A DNA stretch of 64,000 nt from Streptomyces sp. 7-21 (GCF_016741785.1 NZ_JAERRL010000013.1:62001-126000); one strand, 5' to 3'; positions 18,281 through 27,635 are shown, counted from the first letter of the stretch. Notes: generated by a model not told the origin, from the sequence alone. Translations and numbers: made by a program.

Positions 18281-20023
18281 TTACGCCACCTCCCGGCCGG
18301 CCCGCGCCCCGGCGAGCGCACCGCGCGGGCGCACGCTCTCCAGCGCGAGCAGGGTCACGGCGCACAGCAGCGCCAGGATCACGGACAGCGCCATCGCCTG
18401 GCCGTAGGTGGTCTGCCCAGCACGGCCGAGCAGCTGGGCCACGGCGACCGGCAGGGTCGGGTTGCCGGCGCGCGCCAGGAAGACGGTGGCGCCGAACTCC
18501 CCCAGCGACACGGCGAAGGCGAACCCCGCCGCCACCACCAGGCCCCGGCGCAGCACGGGCAGGTCCACCTCGCACCACGCCCGCGCCGGCGAGGCGCCCA
18601 GCACCGCCGCGGCCTGCCGCTGCCGGTCGTCGATGGCGCGCAGCGGCGGCAGCAGCGTGCGGACCACGAACGGCACGGCGACCAGTGCCTGGGCCAGCGG
18701 CACCAGCAGCCAGGACGACCGCAGGTCCAGCGGCGGCTCGTCCAGCGCCACCAGGAAGCCGAAGCCGACGGTGACGGCGGACGTGCCCAGCGGCAGCATC
18801 AGCAGGGCGTCGATGCCGCGCAGCAGCCGCCCGGCGCGCACCGACAGCGCGGTCGCGGCCAGGCCGCCGACGACTAGGGCGATCACGGTGGCGACGGCGG
18901 CGAACCGCAGCGAGGTGCCGACGGCCTCCCAGGGCGCACCGAGGAACGTGCCGCCGTCCGGCGAGGCCAGCGCCCGGTAGTTGCCGAAGCCGTAGCCGTC
19001 CGGGGTGCGCAGCGAGCGTTCCACGAGGACCGCCAGCGGCGCCAGCAGCAGCACGACGACGCTGGCGAGCACCCCGGCCAGCAGCGCACGCTCCCCCGCT
19101 CCCCGCGGGCGCCGGGCGGTGCGGTCGGGGTCGGCCAGCCGGTGCGCGGTCTCGGTGCGGCGCACCAGGACGGCGTGCCCGGCCAGCAGGGCGGTGACGG
19201 CGGCGAACTGGAGCAGCGTCAGCACGGCGGCGGTCGGCAGGTCGAGGAACAGCGCGGTCTGCCGGTAGATCTCGACCTCCAGCGTGGCGTAGCGCGGCCC
19301 GCCGAGGATCTGGATGGTGCCGAAGGAGGTGAACGTGAACAGGAACACCATCAGCGCCGCGGCCGCCACGGACGGCGCCAGCGCGGGCAGCGTGACGCGG
19401 CGCCAGGCGGCGAACCGGCTCGCGCCCAGCACCCGCGCCGCCTCCTCCTGGCCCGGGTCGAGCCGCGCCCACATGCCGCCGACGACGCGGACGACGACGG
19501 CGTAGTTGAAGAAGACATGGGCCAGCAGGATCGCCCATACGCTCTCGTCCAGCCGCACCCCCCACAGCTCGTCGAGCAGCCCGCCGCGTCCGAGCAGCGC
19601 CAGGAACGCCGCGCCGGTCACGACGGTCGGCATGACGAACGGCACCACCACCACGGCGTGCAGCAGCCGCTTGCCCGGGAAGTCGAGGCGTGCGACCGCG
19701 TACGCGCAGGGCAGCGCGAGCGCCAGCGTGAGCCCGGTCGAGGCGGCGGCCTGCCAGACGGTGAACCACAGCACGTCCAGCGTGACCGGATCGGTCACCA
19801 CCTCGGCGGCGCGCCCCAGCCGCCAGGCGCCGTCCTCGCGCAGCCCGCGCCCGGTGAGCGCCACGACCGGGTAGGCGAAGAAGACGGCGAAGAACGCCAG
19901 CGGCGGCAGCAGCAGCGCCAGGCGCACCACCGCCGTCCGGCGCGGGGCGCGGGCGGCCCCGGCGCTGGCCCGGCCGCTGCCCTGAGGGGTGCCGCCGGCT
20001 ATCGCAGGACGAGAGACGTCCAC
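18281..20023 (-). CDS. thiamine ABC transporter permease, fused two-domain (ThiP-like)
   Basis: This permease of about 580 residues contains two copies of the membrane domain. The first EAA loop is EEAARVLGASRFAAW with LPALAPSV. The second is QAAAVLGASPARAW with LPVLRRGL. That is the ThiP architecture, in which one gene supplies both halves of the channel, with about 12 spans. I chose GTG 20021-20023, which overlaps the binding-protein gene by 25 bases. The open frame continues further upstream through the binding-protein gene, which is not plausible coding. The N-terminal 30 residues are Gly/Ala/Arg-rich. Confidence 0.87.
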   Translation of the reverse strand: MDVSRPAIAGGTPQGSGRASAGAARAPRRTAVVRLALLLPPLAFFAVFFAYPVVALTGRGLREDGAWRLGRAAEVVTDPVTLDVLWFTVWQAAASTGLTLALALPCAYAVARLDFPGKRLLHAVVVVPFVMPTVVTGAAFLALLGRGGLLDELWGVRLDESVWAILLAHVFFNYAVVVRVVGGMWARLDPGQEEAARVLGASRFAAWRRVTLPALAPSVAAAALMVFLFTFTSFGTIQILGGPRYATLEVEIYRQTALFLDLPTAAVLTLLQFAAVTALLAGHAVLVRRTETAHRLADPDRTARRPRGAGERALLAGVLASVVVLLLAPLAVLVERSLRTPDGYGFGNYRALASPDGGTFLGAPWEAVGTSLRFAAVATVIALVVGGLAATALSVRAGRLLRGIDALLMLPLGTSAVTVGFGFLVALDEPPLDLRSSWLLVPLAQALVAVPFVVRTLLPPLRAIDDRQRQAAAVLGASPARAWCEVDLPVLRRGLVVAAGFAFAVSLGEFGATVFLARAGNPTLPVAVAQLLGRAGQTTYGQAMALSVILALLCAVTLLALESVRPRGALAGARAGREVA

Positions 20024-21102
20024 GCGTCGATCCACTCGTCGCGGTGGCTGGCAATGTCCTCCGGGGAGACGGTCAGCGGTTCCTCGACGCGCTCCCCGTA
20101 GCGCGTGAACGCCTCGGGCAGCGGGGTGTCCTCGCGGACCGGGCTGACGAACATCGACAGCGGCACGTCGGCCTGGAACTCCTCGCTGAGCAGGAAGTCG
20201 ATCAGCGCCCGCCCGCCCTCGGGGTTCTCGGCCCCCGCCAGCAGCCCGGCGAACTCGATCTGGCGGAAGCAGGTGCCGGTGGCCACGCCCGTCGGGGCCT
20301 GCTCGGGCCACTCGGACTCCGGCTGGCCGCCGAAGATCACCTCGGACGGCGGGCTGGAGGCGTAGGAGACGACGAGCGGCCGGTCGCCGCCGTTCGCGCC
20401 CCCGGCGGCGCCGGAGAACCGCTCGTTGTACGCCTGGTCCCAGCCCTCGGTGACCTCCACGCCGTTGCCGGCCAGGTCCCGCCAGTAGTCCTGCCAGCCG
20501 TCCTCGCCGTACTCGGCCACGGTGGCCAGCAGGAAGCCGAGCCCGGGCGAGGAGGTGGCCGGGTTCTGCACCACCAGCAGGTCGCGGTAGGCGGGATCGG
20601 CCAGGTCGTCCAGGGTCTGCGGCGGTTCCAGGCCGTGCTCGGCGAAGTAGGCCCGGTCGTAGTTGACGCAGATGTCGCCGGTGTCCACGGGCGTCACCCG
20701 GTGCTCCCCGGCGTCGAGCTGGTACTCCTCGGGCACGCGGTCCAGGCCCTCGGCGCGGTACGGCTCGAACACCTCCTCGTCCAGGGCACGGGAGAGCAGC
20801 GTGTTGTCCACGCCGAAGAGCACGTCGCCCTGCGGGTTGCCCCGGGAGAGGACCGCCTGGTTGACCACGACGCCGGCGTCGCCGCCGCGGAGCACGTTGA
20901 CCCGGTAGCCGGTGCGCCGCGTGAACTCGTCGAGGACGTCCTCGGAGACCTCGAACGACTGGTGGGTGACGAGCGTGACCTCACGGCTTGCCGAGCCCTC
21001 GCCGTCTCCCCCGCCGTCCCCGCCGCCGCAGGCGGCGAGCGGCGCGGCGAAGCCGAGCGTGAGGGCGGCGGCCAGGGCGCCGCGGTAGCTGGTGCGCTTC
21101 AT
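19999..21102 (-). CDS. thiamine-binding lipoprotein of an ABC transporter (ThiB/TbpA-like)
   Basis: This 367-residue extracellular binding protein starts at ATG 21102 (MKRTSYRG). A signal peptide runs to the lipobox LAAC at about 25, followed by a Gly/Asp-rich linker. The mature part shows ThiB features: VTHQSFEVSEDVLDEF, NTLLSRAL and VVSYASSPPSEV. It would capture thiamine or its phosphates outside the membrane for the permease and ATPase that follow. Expression should fall when TPP is plentiful, because a TPP riboswitch ends 49 bases before the start. The ribosome site (AGAAAG) is weak, which fits translational control. Confidence 0.92.
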   Translation of the reverse strand: MKRTSYRGALAAALTLGFAAPLAACGGGDGGGDGEGSASREVTLVTHQSFEVSEDVLDEFTRRTGYRVNVLRGGDAGVVVNQAVLSRGNPQGDVLFGVDNTLLSRALDEEVFEPYRAEGLDRVPEEYQLDAGEHRVTPVDTGDICVNYDRAYFAEHGLEPPQTLDDLADPAYRDLLVVQNPATSSPGLGFLLATVAEYGEDGWQDYWRDLAGNGVEVTEGWDQAYNERFSGAAGGANGGDRPLVVSYASSPPSEVIFGGQPESEWPEQAPTGVATGTCFRQIEFAGLLAGAENPEGGRALIDFLLSEEFQADVPLSMFVSPVREDTPLPEAFTRYGERVEEPLTVSPEDIASHRDEWIDAWTSLVLR

Positions 21103-21151
21103 GCTGCTGCTTTCTCGGCGAGGCAGGCACGGGCGCACCGCGAGAGCGGTT

Positions 21152-21240
21152 CCGAACTTCCTACCCAGCATGACCTGGGCGAGGTTCGAGGGTCTGCGGC
21201 CGGTGCCGCACTCTCAGCGCTGCCCGCGCTCCCCTGTCGG
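21152..21240 (-). ncRNA. TPP riboswitch (THI element)
   Basis: On the minus strand the leader has, in order, CCGACAGGGGAGC, GCTGAGAGTGCGGC, GCAGACCCTCGAACCT, CCAGGTCATGCTGG and GTAGGAAGTTCGG. These are the conserved THI-box blocks: CUGAGA in the pyrimidine-sensing arm, and the ACC...GAACCU and the GGUCAUGCU/GGAAGU blocks of the pyrophosphate arm. The ends CCGA and TCGG close helix P1. A small hairpin, CCGC-TCTC-GCGG, follows between the aptamer and the start codon. It controls the thiamine importer genes 21102 to 17235. Confidence 0.95.
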
Positions 21241-21361
21241 AATGTGTGCGAAGACGGTGTGGACGGTGGTGGGCGAGCTGGACGACCTGCGTTCCGATGG
21301 TGCGATTGTCCGGCTCTGGTCGGCTCTACCATAGCAGCGGGCCGGGAACCGGCCCGCCCCG

Positions 21362-22468
21362 CTACCGGGCGGAGGCAGCGAGCTGCCCGCAGGCGCCGTC
21401 GATCTCCTGGCCCCGGGTGTCCCGCACGGTCACCGGTACGCCGTGCGCCTCCAGCGCGGCGACGAACGCCCGCTCGTCCTCGGGCCGCGAGGCGGTCCAC
21501 TTCGAGCCCGGCGTCGGGTTGAGCGGGATCAGGTTGACGTGCGCGCCACGGCCCTTGAGCAGCCGTCCCAGCAGATCCGCCCGCCACTCCTGGTCGTTGA
21601 TGTCGCGGATCAGCGCATACTCGATGGACACCCGCCGCCCGGAGGCGTCGGCGTAGGCCCACGCCGCGTCGAGCACCTCACGGACCTTCCAGCGGGTGTT
21701 GACCGGCACCAGGGTGTCCCGCAGCTCGTCGTCCGGCGCGTGCAGCGAGACGGCCAGGCGGCAGGACAGCCCCTCACCGGCGAAGCGCCGCATCGCCGGC
21801 ACGAGCCCGACCGTGGAGACCGTGATGCCGCGCTGCGACAGGCCGGCGCCGTCGGGCGCCTCGTCCGTCAGGCGGCGGATGGCGCCCAGCACGCGGCGGT
21901 AGTTGGCCAGCGGCTCGCCCATGCCCATGAACACGACGTTGCTCAGCCGCGCCGGCCCGCCCGGCACCTCGCCGTCACGCAGCGCGCGCATGCCGTCGAT
22001 GATCTGGTGGACGATCTCGGCCGTGGACAGGTTGCGGTCCAGGCCGGCCTGCCCGGTGGCGCAGAACGGGCAGTTCATGCCGCAGCCCGCCTGCGAGGAG
22101 ACGCACATCGTCACGCGGTCCGGGTAGCGCATCAGCACCGACTCGACCAGCGTGCCGTCGTGCAGGCGCCACAGCGTCTTGCGGGTGGCGCCGCCGTCGC
22201 AGCTGACGTGGCGCACCACGCTCATCAGCGGCGGCAGCAGGGCATCGGCGAGGCGCCCGCGCGACGCCGCCGGGATGTCCGTCCAGTCGCCGGGCTCGCT
22301 GGTCAGCCGCGTGAAGTAATGCCGCGACAGCTGCCGGGCGCGGAACGGCTTCTCACCGAGCGCCCCGACCGCCTCGCGGCGCTCGGCGGGGGTGAGGTCG
22401 GCGAGGTGGCGCGGGGGTTTGGCGGCCCCGCGCGGCGCGACGAACGTGAGCTCTCCAGGTGCAGGCAT
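21362..22468 (-). CDS. rlmN: 23S rRNA (adenine2503-C2)/tRNA methyltransferase RlmN
   Basis: This radical-SAM enzyme of 368 residues has the CGMNCPFC cluster motif (CxxxCxxC). The two extra cysteines used in methyl transfer are one near the C-terminus in DGACGQL and one in HVSCDGG. ATRKTLW and MGMGEPLANY are typical of RlmN. It methylates A2503 of 23S rRNA and A37 of some tRNAs. It starts at ATG 22468, 36 bases after cdsA on the same strand. Confidence 0.94.
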   Translation of the reverse strand: MPAPGELTFVAPRGAAKPPRHLADLTPAERREAVGALGEKPFRARQLSRHYFTRLTSEPGDWTDIPAASRGRLADALLPPLMSVVRHVSCDGGATRKTLWRLHDGTLVESVLMRYPDRVTMCVSSQAGCGMNCPFCATGQAGLDRNLSTAEIVHQIIDGMRALRDGEVPGGPARLSNVVFMGMGEPLANYRRVLGAIRRLTDEAPDGAGLSQRGITVSTVGLVPAMRRFAGEGLSCRLAVSLHAPDDELRDTLVPVNTRWKVREVLDAAWAYADASGRRVSIEYALIRDINDQEWRADLLGRLLKGRGAHVNLIPLNPTPGSKWTASRPEDERAFVAALEAHGVPVTVRDTRGQEIDGACGQLAASAR

Positions 22469-22504
22469 GATGCCGCCAGTGTCGCAGACGCGGCGGGGAA
22501 ACGC

Positions 22505-23539
22505 TCAGCCCGCTCCCGTGAAGACCAGCAGCAGCAGCCAGACCACGGGCGCGGTCGGCAGCAGCGAGTCGAGCCGGTCCATGACCCCGCCGTGGCCCGG
22601 CAGCAGGGAGCCCATGTCCTTGATGCCCAGGTCCCGCTTGATCATCGACTCGCCCAGGTCGCCCAGCGTCGCGCTGAGCGCGACCGCCAGGCCGAGCAGC
22701 AGCCCCTGCCACCACAAGCCGCCGTCGATGAGGAAGTGCACACACAGCGCACCCGCCGCCATGGCGAAGGTGACCGCGCCCGCGAGCCCTTCCCGCGTCT
22801 TGCCCGGGCTGATGCGCGGCGCCAGCTTCGTCCGGCCCAGCCGGTAGCCCACGGCGTAGGCGCCGGTGTCGCTGACGATCGTCAGCAGCAGGAAGGTGAA
22901 CACGCGCCAGGCGCCGTCGTCCGCGGCGAGCATCAGGGCCACGAAGGTGGCCAGGAACGGCACGTAGAAGAGCGCGAACACCCCGGCCGTGGCGTCCCGC
23001 AGGTACGTCTCCTGCGCCCCCGCCGCCGCCCGCCACAGCAGCACGGCGAGCGCGGTGAGCGCCGTCGCCAGCCACGCGGCGAGCGCGCCCTCCGCGTACC
23101 CGGCCACGACCATGGCCGCCCCGCCCAGCGCGAGCGGCGGCAGCGGCAGGCGGATGTCCTTGCGCTCCGCCAGGCGCGAGGACAGCTCCCCGAGCCCGGC
23201 CACCACGGCGACCGCTATCACGCCCAGGAAGACGGGCTTGTAGACGAACAGCGAGGCGACGACGACCGCGCCCAGCCCCGCGCCCACCCCCACGGCGGCA
23301 CGCAGGTCGCGTCCCGCCCGCCGGGACCGGGTACGGGCACCAGGGCCGCAGCCCGCGTCCCCGGCGCCGTCCCGCTTCTCACCGCCAGTGCCGGTCACCT
23401 TACGCATAGGCTGAGTGTGCGCCGCCTCGCCCGGGCCGCGCAGCGGACCCGCCGGACCGGACACCGGACCGGAGTGGGCGTAGGATGCGCCGGCCCGGGG
23501 GCCGGCGGCCCGGACCGGGCCCCAGGTTGATTCGTTCAC
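22505..23539 (-). CDS. cdsA: phosphatidate cytidylyltransferase
   Basis: CdsA makes CDP-diacylglycerol from phosphatidic acid and CTP in the membrane. The family signature is near the C-terminus: SDTGAYAVGYRLGR, SPGKTREGL and KRDLGIKDMGSLLPGHGGVMDRLDS in part. About eight membrane spans come before and between these. The N-terminal 90 residues are hydrophilic, as in other Streptomyces CdsA proteins. GTG 23537-23539 gives the VNESTWGP start that matches remembered homologues; the frame is open 16 codons further upstream. Confidence 0.92.
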   Translation of the reverse strand: MNESTWGPVRAAGPRAGASYAHSGPVSGPAGPLRGPGEAAHTQPMRKVTGTGGEKRDGAGDAGCGPGARTRSRRAGRDLRAAVGVGAGLGAVVVASLFVYKPVFLGVIAVAVVAGLGELSSRLAERKDIRLPLPPLALGGAAMVVAGYAEGALAAWLATALTALAVLLWRAAAGAQETYLRDATAGVFALFYVPFLATFVALMLAADDGAWRVFTFLLLTIVSDTGAYAVGYRLGRTKLAPRISPGKTREGLAGAVTFAMAAGALCVHFLIDGGLWWQGLLLGLAVALSATLGDLGESMIKRDLGIKDMGSLLPGHGGVMDRLDSLLPTAPVVWLLLLVFTGAG

Positions 23540-23617
23540 GGGTCGCAGCGTCCTCTTCGGATCTCGGTCCTCGTCGGAGGGCGGCACGGAGGGCAGGGGC
23601 GTCTCTGCCCGCGGCCG

Positions 23618-24178
23618 TCAGACTTCGAGCAGCTCGGCTTCCTTGTGCTTGAGCAGCTCGTCCACCTGCGCCACGTACTTGGCGGTCGTCTCGTCCAGCT
23701 CCCGCTCGCCCCGGCGGCCCTCGTCCTCGCCGATCTCGCCGTCCTTGACGGCCTTGTCGATGAGCTCTTTGGCCTTGCGCCGCACGCCGCGGATCGAGAT
23801 CTTCGCCTCCTCGCCCTTGGCCCGGGCGACCTTGATGTACTCGCGGCGGCGCTCCTCGGTCAGTTCGGGGAACACCACCCGGATGATGTGCCCGTCGTTC
23901 GTCGGGTTGACGCCGAGGTCGGAGTCGCGGATGGCCTGCTCGATGTTGCGCAGCGCGCTCTTGTCGAAGGGCGTCACCACGGCCATGCGCGCCTCGGGCA
24001 CCGAGAAGGAGGCGAGCTGGTTGATGGGCGTCTTGGTGCCGTAGTACTCGGCCACGATCTTGTTGAACATCGCCGGGTGCGCACGGCCGGTGCGGATCGC
24101 GGCCAGGTCTTCCTTGGCGACCACGACCGTCTTCTCCATCTTCTCCTCGGCCTCGAGGAGGGCTTCTTCGATCACCAC
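23618..24178 (-). CDS. frr: ribosome recycling factor
   Basis: The length of 186 residues is exactly that of RRF. The first domain is the three-helix bundle, and the second is the small beta domain around KTPINQLASFSVPEARM. The C-terminus with YVAQVDELLKHKEAELLEV in part is typical. It splits post-termination ribosomes together with EF-G. Two GTG codons in a row start the gene (24178 and 24175), behind AGGAG. It follows pyrH by 34 bases in the classical rpsB-tsf-pyrH-frr cluster. Confidence 0.95.
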   Translation of the reverse strand: MVIEEALLEAEEKMEKTVVVAKEDLAAIRTGRAHPAMFNKIVAEYYGTKTPINQLASFSVPEARMAVVTPFDKSALRNIEQAIRDSDLGVNPTNDGHIIRVVFPELTEERRREYIKVARAKGEEAKISIRGVRRKAKELIDKAVKDGEIGEDEGRRGERELDETTAKYVAQVDELLKHKEAELLEV

Positions 24179-24212
24179 GTGCTCCTGCTTCGATGTCTGT
24201 GGCGGACCGGCT

Positions 24213-24950
24213 TCAGGCCCGCCGCCCCTGGTTGTTCACGAGTGTGCCGATCTTCTCACCCTTTACCGCGCGGGCGATATTGCCTTCCGCGAGGAGCTCG
24301 AACACCAGGATCGGGAGCCCGTTGTCCCGGCAGAGGGTGATCGCGGTGGAGTCGGCGACCCGCAGGTCCCTGGTGATGACCTCGCCGTAGTCCAGCGCGT
24401 CGAACTTCACGGCGTCGGCGTTCTTCGCCGGGTCGGAGTCGTACACGCCGTCGACGCCGTTCTTCCCCATCAGCAGCGCCTCGGCGTGGATCTCCAGCGC
24501 CCGCTGCGCCGCAGTGGTGTCGGTCGAGAAGTACGGCATCCCCATGCCCGCGCCGAAGATGACCACGCGCCCCTTCTCCAGATGGCGCACCGCGCGCAGC
24601 GGGATGTACGGCTCGGCGACCTGGCCCATGGTGATGGCCGTCTGCACCCGGGAGTCGATGCCCTCCTTCTCCAGGAAGTCCTGGAGCGCCAGGCAGTTCA
24701 TGACGGTCCCGAGCATGCCCATGTAGTCAGAGCGGGCGCGGTCCATGCCGCGCTGCTGGAGCTGGGCGCCCCGGAAGAAGTTGCCGCCGCCGATCACGAC
24801 GGCGAGCTGGACGCCGTCGCGGACGACGGCGCCGATCTCACGGGCCATGGCGTGCACGATATCGGGATCGACACCGAGCCCGCCGTTGCCCGCGAAGGCC
24901 TCGCCCGACAGTTTCAGCAGGAAACGGCGGGGCTTGTCGTCCTGGTTCAT
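24213..24950 (-). CDS. pyrH: UMP kinase
   Basis: This 245-residue enzyme phosphorylates UMP to UDP. KLSGEAFAG near the N-terminus, VIGGGNFFRG, the DYMGMLGTVMN helix and the SDPAKNADA loop identify the bacterial hexameric UMP kinase. I chose ATG 24948-24950 because GGAGAG lies four bases upstream. The open frame runs 48 codons further without a ribosome site. Confidence 0.95.
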   Translation of the reverse strand: MNQDDKPRRFLLKLSGEAFAGNGGLGVDPDIVHAMAREIGAVVRDGVQLAVVIGGGNFFRGAQLQQRGMDRARSDYMGMLGTVMNCLALQDFLEKEGIDSRVQTAITMGQVAEPYIPLRAVRHLEKGRVVIFGAGMGMPYFSTDTTAAQRALEIHAEALLMGKNGVDGVYDSDPAKNADAVKFDALDYGEVITRDLRVADSTAITLCRDNGLPILVFELLAEGNIARAVKGEKIGTLVNNQGRRA

Positions 24951-25143
24951 GGAACTCTCCTCGCGCACATACCGAGGAGGCCACCGCCAGCGGATCGCCA
25001 CTCCATCCGCACGTCCCCTGCTGGCAATGGCCTCCTCGTCACAACCACGGTCACCGGGCCACGGCACGGCGGCCGGGCGTCTGCGACCCGACAATAGCGG
25101 GCCCGGGCCCGTCCGGCCGCCGATGGCGCGGCGGCAGGTGGTG

Positions 25144-25992
25144 TCAGGCGCCGACGCGGAAGCGGGTGAACGCGGTCACCGTGACGCCGGCCTCGTCGAG
25201 CACCTTCCGCACGGTCTTCTTGTTGTCCTTGGCGAACGGCTGCTCCAGCAGCACGTTCTCCTTGAAGAAGCCGTTGACCCGGCCCTCGACGATCTTGGGC
25301 AGAGCGGCCTCCGGCTTGCCCTCCTCCTTGGCGGTCGCCTCGGCGATGCGGCGCTCGTTGGCCACCGTGTCGGCGGGAACGTCGTCACGGTCGAGGAAGC
25401 GCGGGCTGAACGCCGCGACGTGCTGCGCGACGTCCTTGGCGGCCTCGGCCAGCTTGTCCTCGGGGCCCTGCTCGAACTGCACGAGCACGCCCACCTGCGG
25501 CGGCAGGTCGGGGCTGGTGCGGTGCAGGTAGGAGCCGACGTAGCCGCCGGCGTAGCGGGCGAAGCGGTCGAGGACGATCTTCTCGCCCAGCGTGGCGTTG
25601 GCCTCGTCCAGGTACTCCTTGACGCTCTTGCCCGGCTCGATTTCCGAGGCGAGCAGCGACTGAAGGTCCTCGGGGGCGGAGTCGAAGACGTGCCGGACGA
25701 CGGCGCCGGCGACGGCCTGGAACTTGTCGCCCTTGGCCACGAAGTCGGTCTCGCACTTCAGCTCGACGAGCGCGCCGGCGCTGTGGTCGTCGGCGATCAG
25801 CGCGACGACGGCGCCGTTCTCGGCCGTGCGGCTCTCGCGCTTGGCCACGCCCTTCTGGCCCTTGACGCGCAGGATCTCCACGGCCTTGGTGACATCGCCC
25901 TCGGCCTCGTCGAGCGCCTTCTTGCAGTCCATCATGCCGGCGCCGGACAGCTCGCGGAGCTTCTTGACGTCGGCGGCGGTGAAGTTCGCCAT
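25144..25992 (-). CDS. tsf: elongation factor Ts
   Basis: This 282-residue EF-Ts acts as the nucleotide exchange factor for EF-Tu. It has the N-terminal UBA-like helix bundle with ADVKKLRELSGAGMMDCKKAL (in part), and the CETDFVAKGDKF motif that reaches the EF-Tu nucleotide pocket. It starts at ATG 25992, 44 bases after rpsB. The 193 bases between tsf and pyrH hold no gene; a separate pyrH promoter may lie there. Confidence 0.96.
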   Translation of the reverse strand: MANFTAADVKKLRELSGAGMMDCKKALDEAEGDVTKAVEILRVKGQKGVAKRESRTAENGAVVALIADDHSAGALVELKCETDFVAKGDKFQAVAGAVVRHVFDSAPEDLQSLLASEIEPGKSVKEYLDEANATLGEKIVLDRFARYAGGYVGSYLHRTSPDLPPQVGVLVQFEQGPEDKLAEAAKDVAQHVAAFSPRFLDRDDVPADTVANERRIAEATAKEEGKPEAALPKIVEGRVNGFFKENVLLEQPFAKDNKKTVRKVLDEAGVTVTAFTRFRVGA

Positions 25993-26036
25993 GGTTACGT
26001 TGATTCTCTTCCCGGAGTCTTCAGTGGGTCGTGCCG

Positions 26037-26882
26037 TTACGGCTGCTGCTCGGCCGCGGCACCGGCCTCGCCCGCGGGCTTCTCCTCGGCGGCACCGCCG
26101 GCGGCACCGGCCTCGCCGCGCTCCAGCAGCTCACGCTCCCACTCCGGCAGCGGCTCGGCGGGCTTCTCGCCGCCCTTCGCCTCGGCGGCACCGGAGCGCG
26201 CGATGAGGCCCTCGGCGACGGCGTCGGCGATCACGCGGGTCAGCAGCGTGACCGAGCGGATGGCGTCGTCGTTGCCCGGGATCTTGTAGTCGACCTCGTC
26301 GGGGTCGCAGTTGGTGTCGAGAATGGCGACGACCGGGATGTTGAGCTTGCGCGCCTCGCCGACGGCGATGTGCTCCTTCTTGGTGTCAACGATCCAGACC
26401 GCGCTCGGCACCTTCTGCATGTCGCGGATGCCGCCCAGCGTCTTCTCCAGCTTGGCCTTCTCGCGCGAGAGGACCAGCAGCTCCTTCTTCGTGAGGCCGG
26501 AGGAGGCCACGTCGTCGAAGTCGATCTGCTCCAGCTCCTTCAGGCGCTGGAGACGCTTGTGCACGGTGGAGAAGTTGGTCAGCATGCCGCCCAGCCAGCG
26601 CTGGTTGACGTAGGGCATGCCCACGCGGGTGGCCTGCTCGGCGATGGCCTGCTGGGCCTGCTTCTTGGTGCCCACGAACATGACGGTGCCGCCGTGCGCG
26701 ACGGTCTCCTTGACGAACTCGTAGGCACGGTCGATGTACGACAGCGACTGGAGCAGGTCGATGATGTAAATGCCGTTGCGCTCGGTGAAGATGAAGCGCT
26801 TCATCTTCGGGTTCCAGCGACGGGTCTGGTGCCCGAAGTGGACGCCGCTCTCCAGCAGCTCCCGCATCGTGACGACGGCCAT
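26037..26882 (-). CDS. rpsB: 30S ribosomal protein S2
   Basis: The start MAVVTMRELLESGVHFGHQ identifies S2. The body has RWNPKMKRFIF, MPYVNQRWLGGMLTNF (in part), and IPVVAILDTNCDPDEVDY in part. A 40-residue Glu/Ala-rich tail extends the usual length to 281, as is common in actinobacteria. ATG 26880-26882 follows AAGGAG by seven bases; the frame open upstream is not coding. S2 starts the rpsB-tsf operon. Confidence 0.96.
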   Translation of the reverse strand: MAVVTMRELLESGVHFGHQTRRWNPKMKRFIFTERNGIYIIDLLQSLSYIDRAYEFVKETVAHGGTVMFVGTKKQAQQAIAEQATRVGMPYVNQRWLGGMLTNFSTVHKRLQRLKELEQIDFDDVASSGLTKKELLVLSREKAKLEKTLGGIRDMQKVPSAVWIVDTKKEHIAVGEARKLNIPVVAILDTNCDPDEVDYKIPGNDDAIRSVTLLTRVIADAVAEGLIARSGAAEAKGGEKPAEPLPEWERELLERGEAGAAGGAAEEKPAGEAGAAAEQQP

Positions 26883-27260
26883 GGCCGTTCTCCTTGTAAC
26901 GCTCGGTTGTCCGCACCGGCCGGCTGGCCGGCGCTCCTGACGCCCCTGCGCGCCATACCCCGGACCGCCTGGCGGCAGGCGGCGCGGGGACCGAGTGACG
27001 CGTCCACCCAGGCACCGCGGCGGCAGCCGCCGCGCCGGATGGCGGGGCATGCGAGGTCGATCCGGTACCCGGATCGCCACCAGAAGTGTACGGGACCGCA
27101 GGGGCGCCACGACAGGGGCGCCGGTCGGCTGGCAGCGCCGCCACGGCGGCCCGCCCATCACCCGCACGGGTGACGCCGTCCTGCCCCGGCCCGGAGTTGT
27201 CCACAGCCTCTCACGCGGCGCGCCCTGCTTCGTCACAGTCAGTGACGGAGGTGAGGGCGG
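26883..27260. other. intergenic region rpsB / yraN, left end of the inverted block
   Basis: There are 378 bases between divergent genes. The rpsB promoter and leader should lie here, but I cannot place them. GGCCGGCTGGCCGG near 26930 forms a small hairpin in the rpsB leader. The word GTTGTCCACAG at 27196-27206 contains TTGTCCACA, the known Streptomyces DnaA-box sequence; an inverted copy lies at 31983-31993. The yraN ribosome site GGAGGTGA is at about 27246-27253. Confidence 0.5.
27196..27206 (+). repeat. DnaA-box-like 11-mer, left copy
   Basis: GTTGTCCACAG here is matched by CTGTGGACAAC at 31983-31993, an exact inverted copy. The pair encloses yraN, comM, dprA, whiG and the M23 gene. TTGTCCACA is the DnaA-box consensus known from Streptomyces oriC. 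Confidence 0.6.
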
Positions 27261-27635
27261 ATGAACGCGCGAGGAGCGCTGGGCCGCTTCGGTGAAGGGG
27301 TGGCGGCGCGGTGGCTGCGGGAGGCCGGCATGGCCGTCCTGGAGCGGAACTGGCGGTGCGGGACGGGCGAGATCGACATCGTCGCGGCGGACGCCTCGTG
27401 CCTGGTGGTCTGCGAGGTGAAGACCCGGCGGGCGGGGTGCTTCCAGCACCCCATGGCAGGGCTCGGCCCGCGCCAGGCCGCGCGGCTGCGGCGGCTGGCG
27501 CAGCTGTGGCTGGCCGAGCGGTGGCTTGCGGTCCACCGGGCGCCCCCGCCCGGCGGGGTGCGGATCGACCTGGTCGGCGTGCTGGTGCCGGGGCGCGGCG
27601 CCCCCGTGGTGGAGCACGCGCGGGGGGTGGCGTGA
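27261..27635 (+). CDS. YraN/UPF0102 family endonuclease-like protein
   Basis: This 124-residue protein has the core of UPF0102, a restriction-endonuclease-like fold: GRFGEGVAARWL, NWRCGTGEIDIVA with the acidic residues, and CEVKTRR. Its function is not settled. It commonly lies next to comM and dprA in actinobacteria. It starts at ATG 27261, seven bases after GGAGGTGA. Its stop overlaps the comM start region (GTGATG), so they are co-translated. Confidence 0.9.
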   Translation: MNARGALGRFGEGVAARWLREAGMAVLERNWRCGTGEIDIVAADASCLVVCEVKTRRAGCFQHPMAGLGPRQAARLRRLAQLWLAERWLAVHRAPPPGGVRIDLVGVLVPGRGAPVVEHARGVA

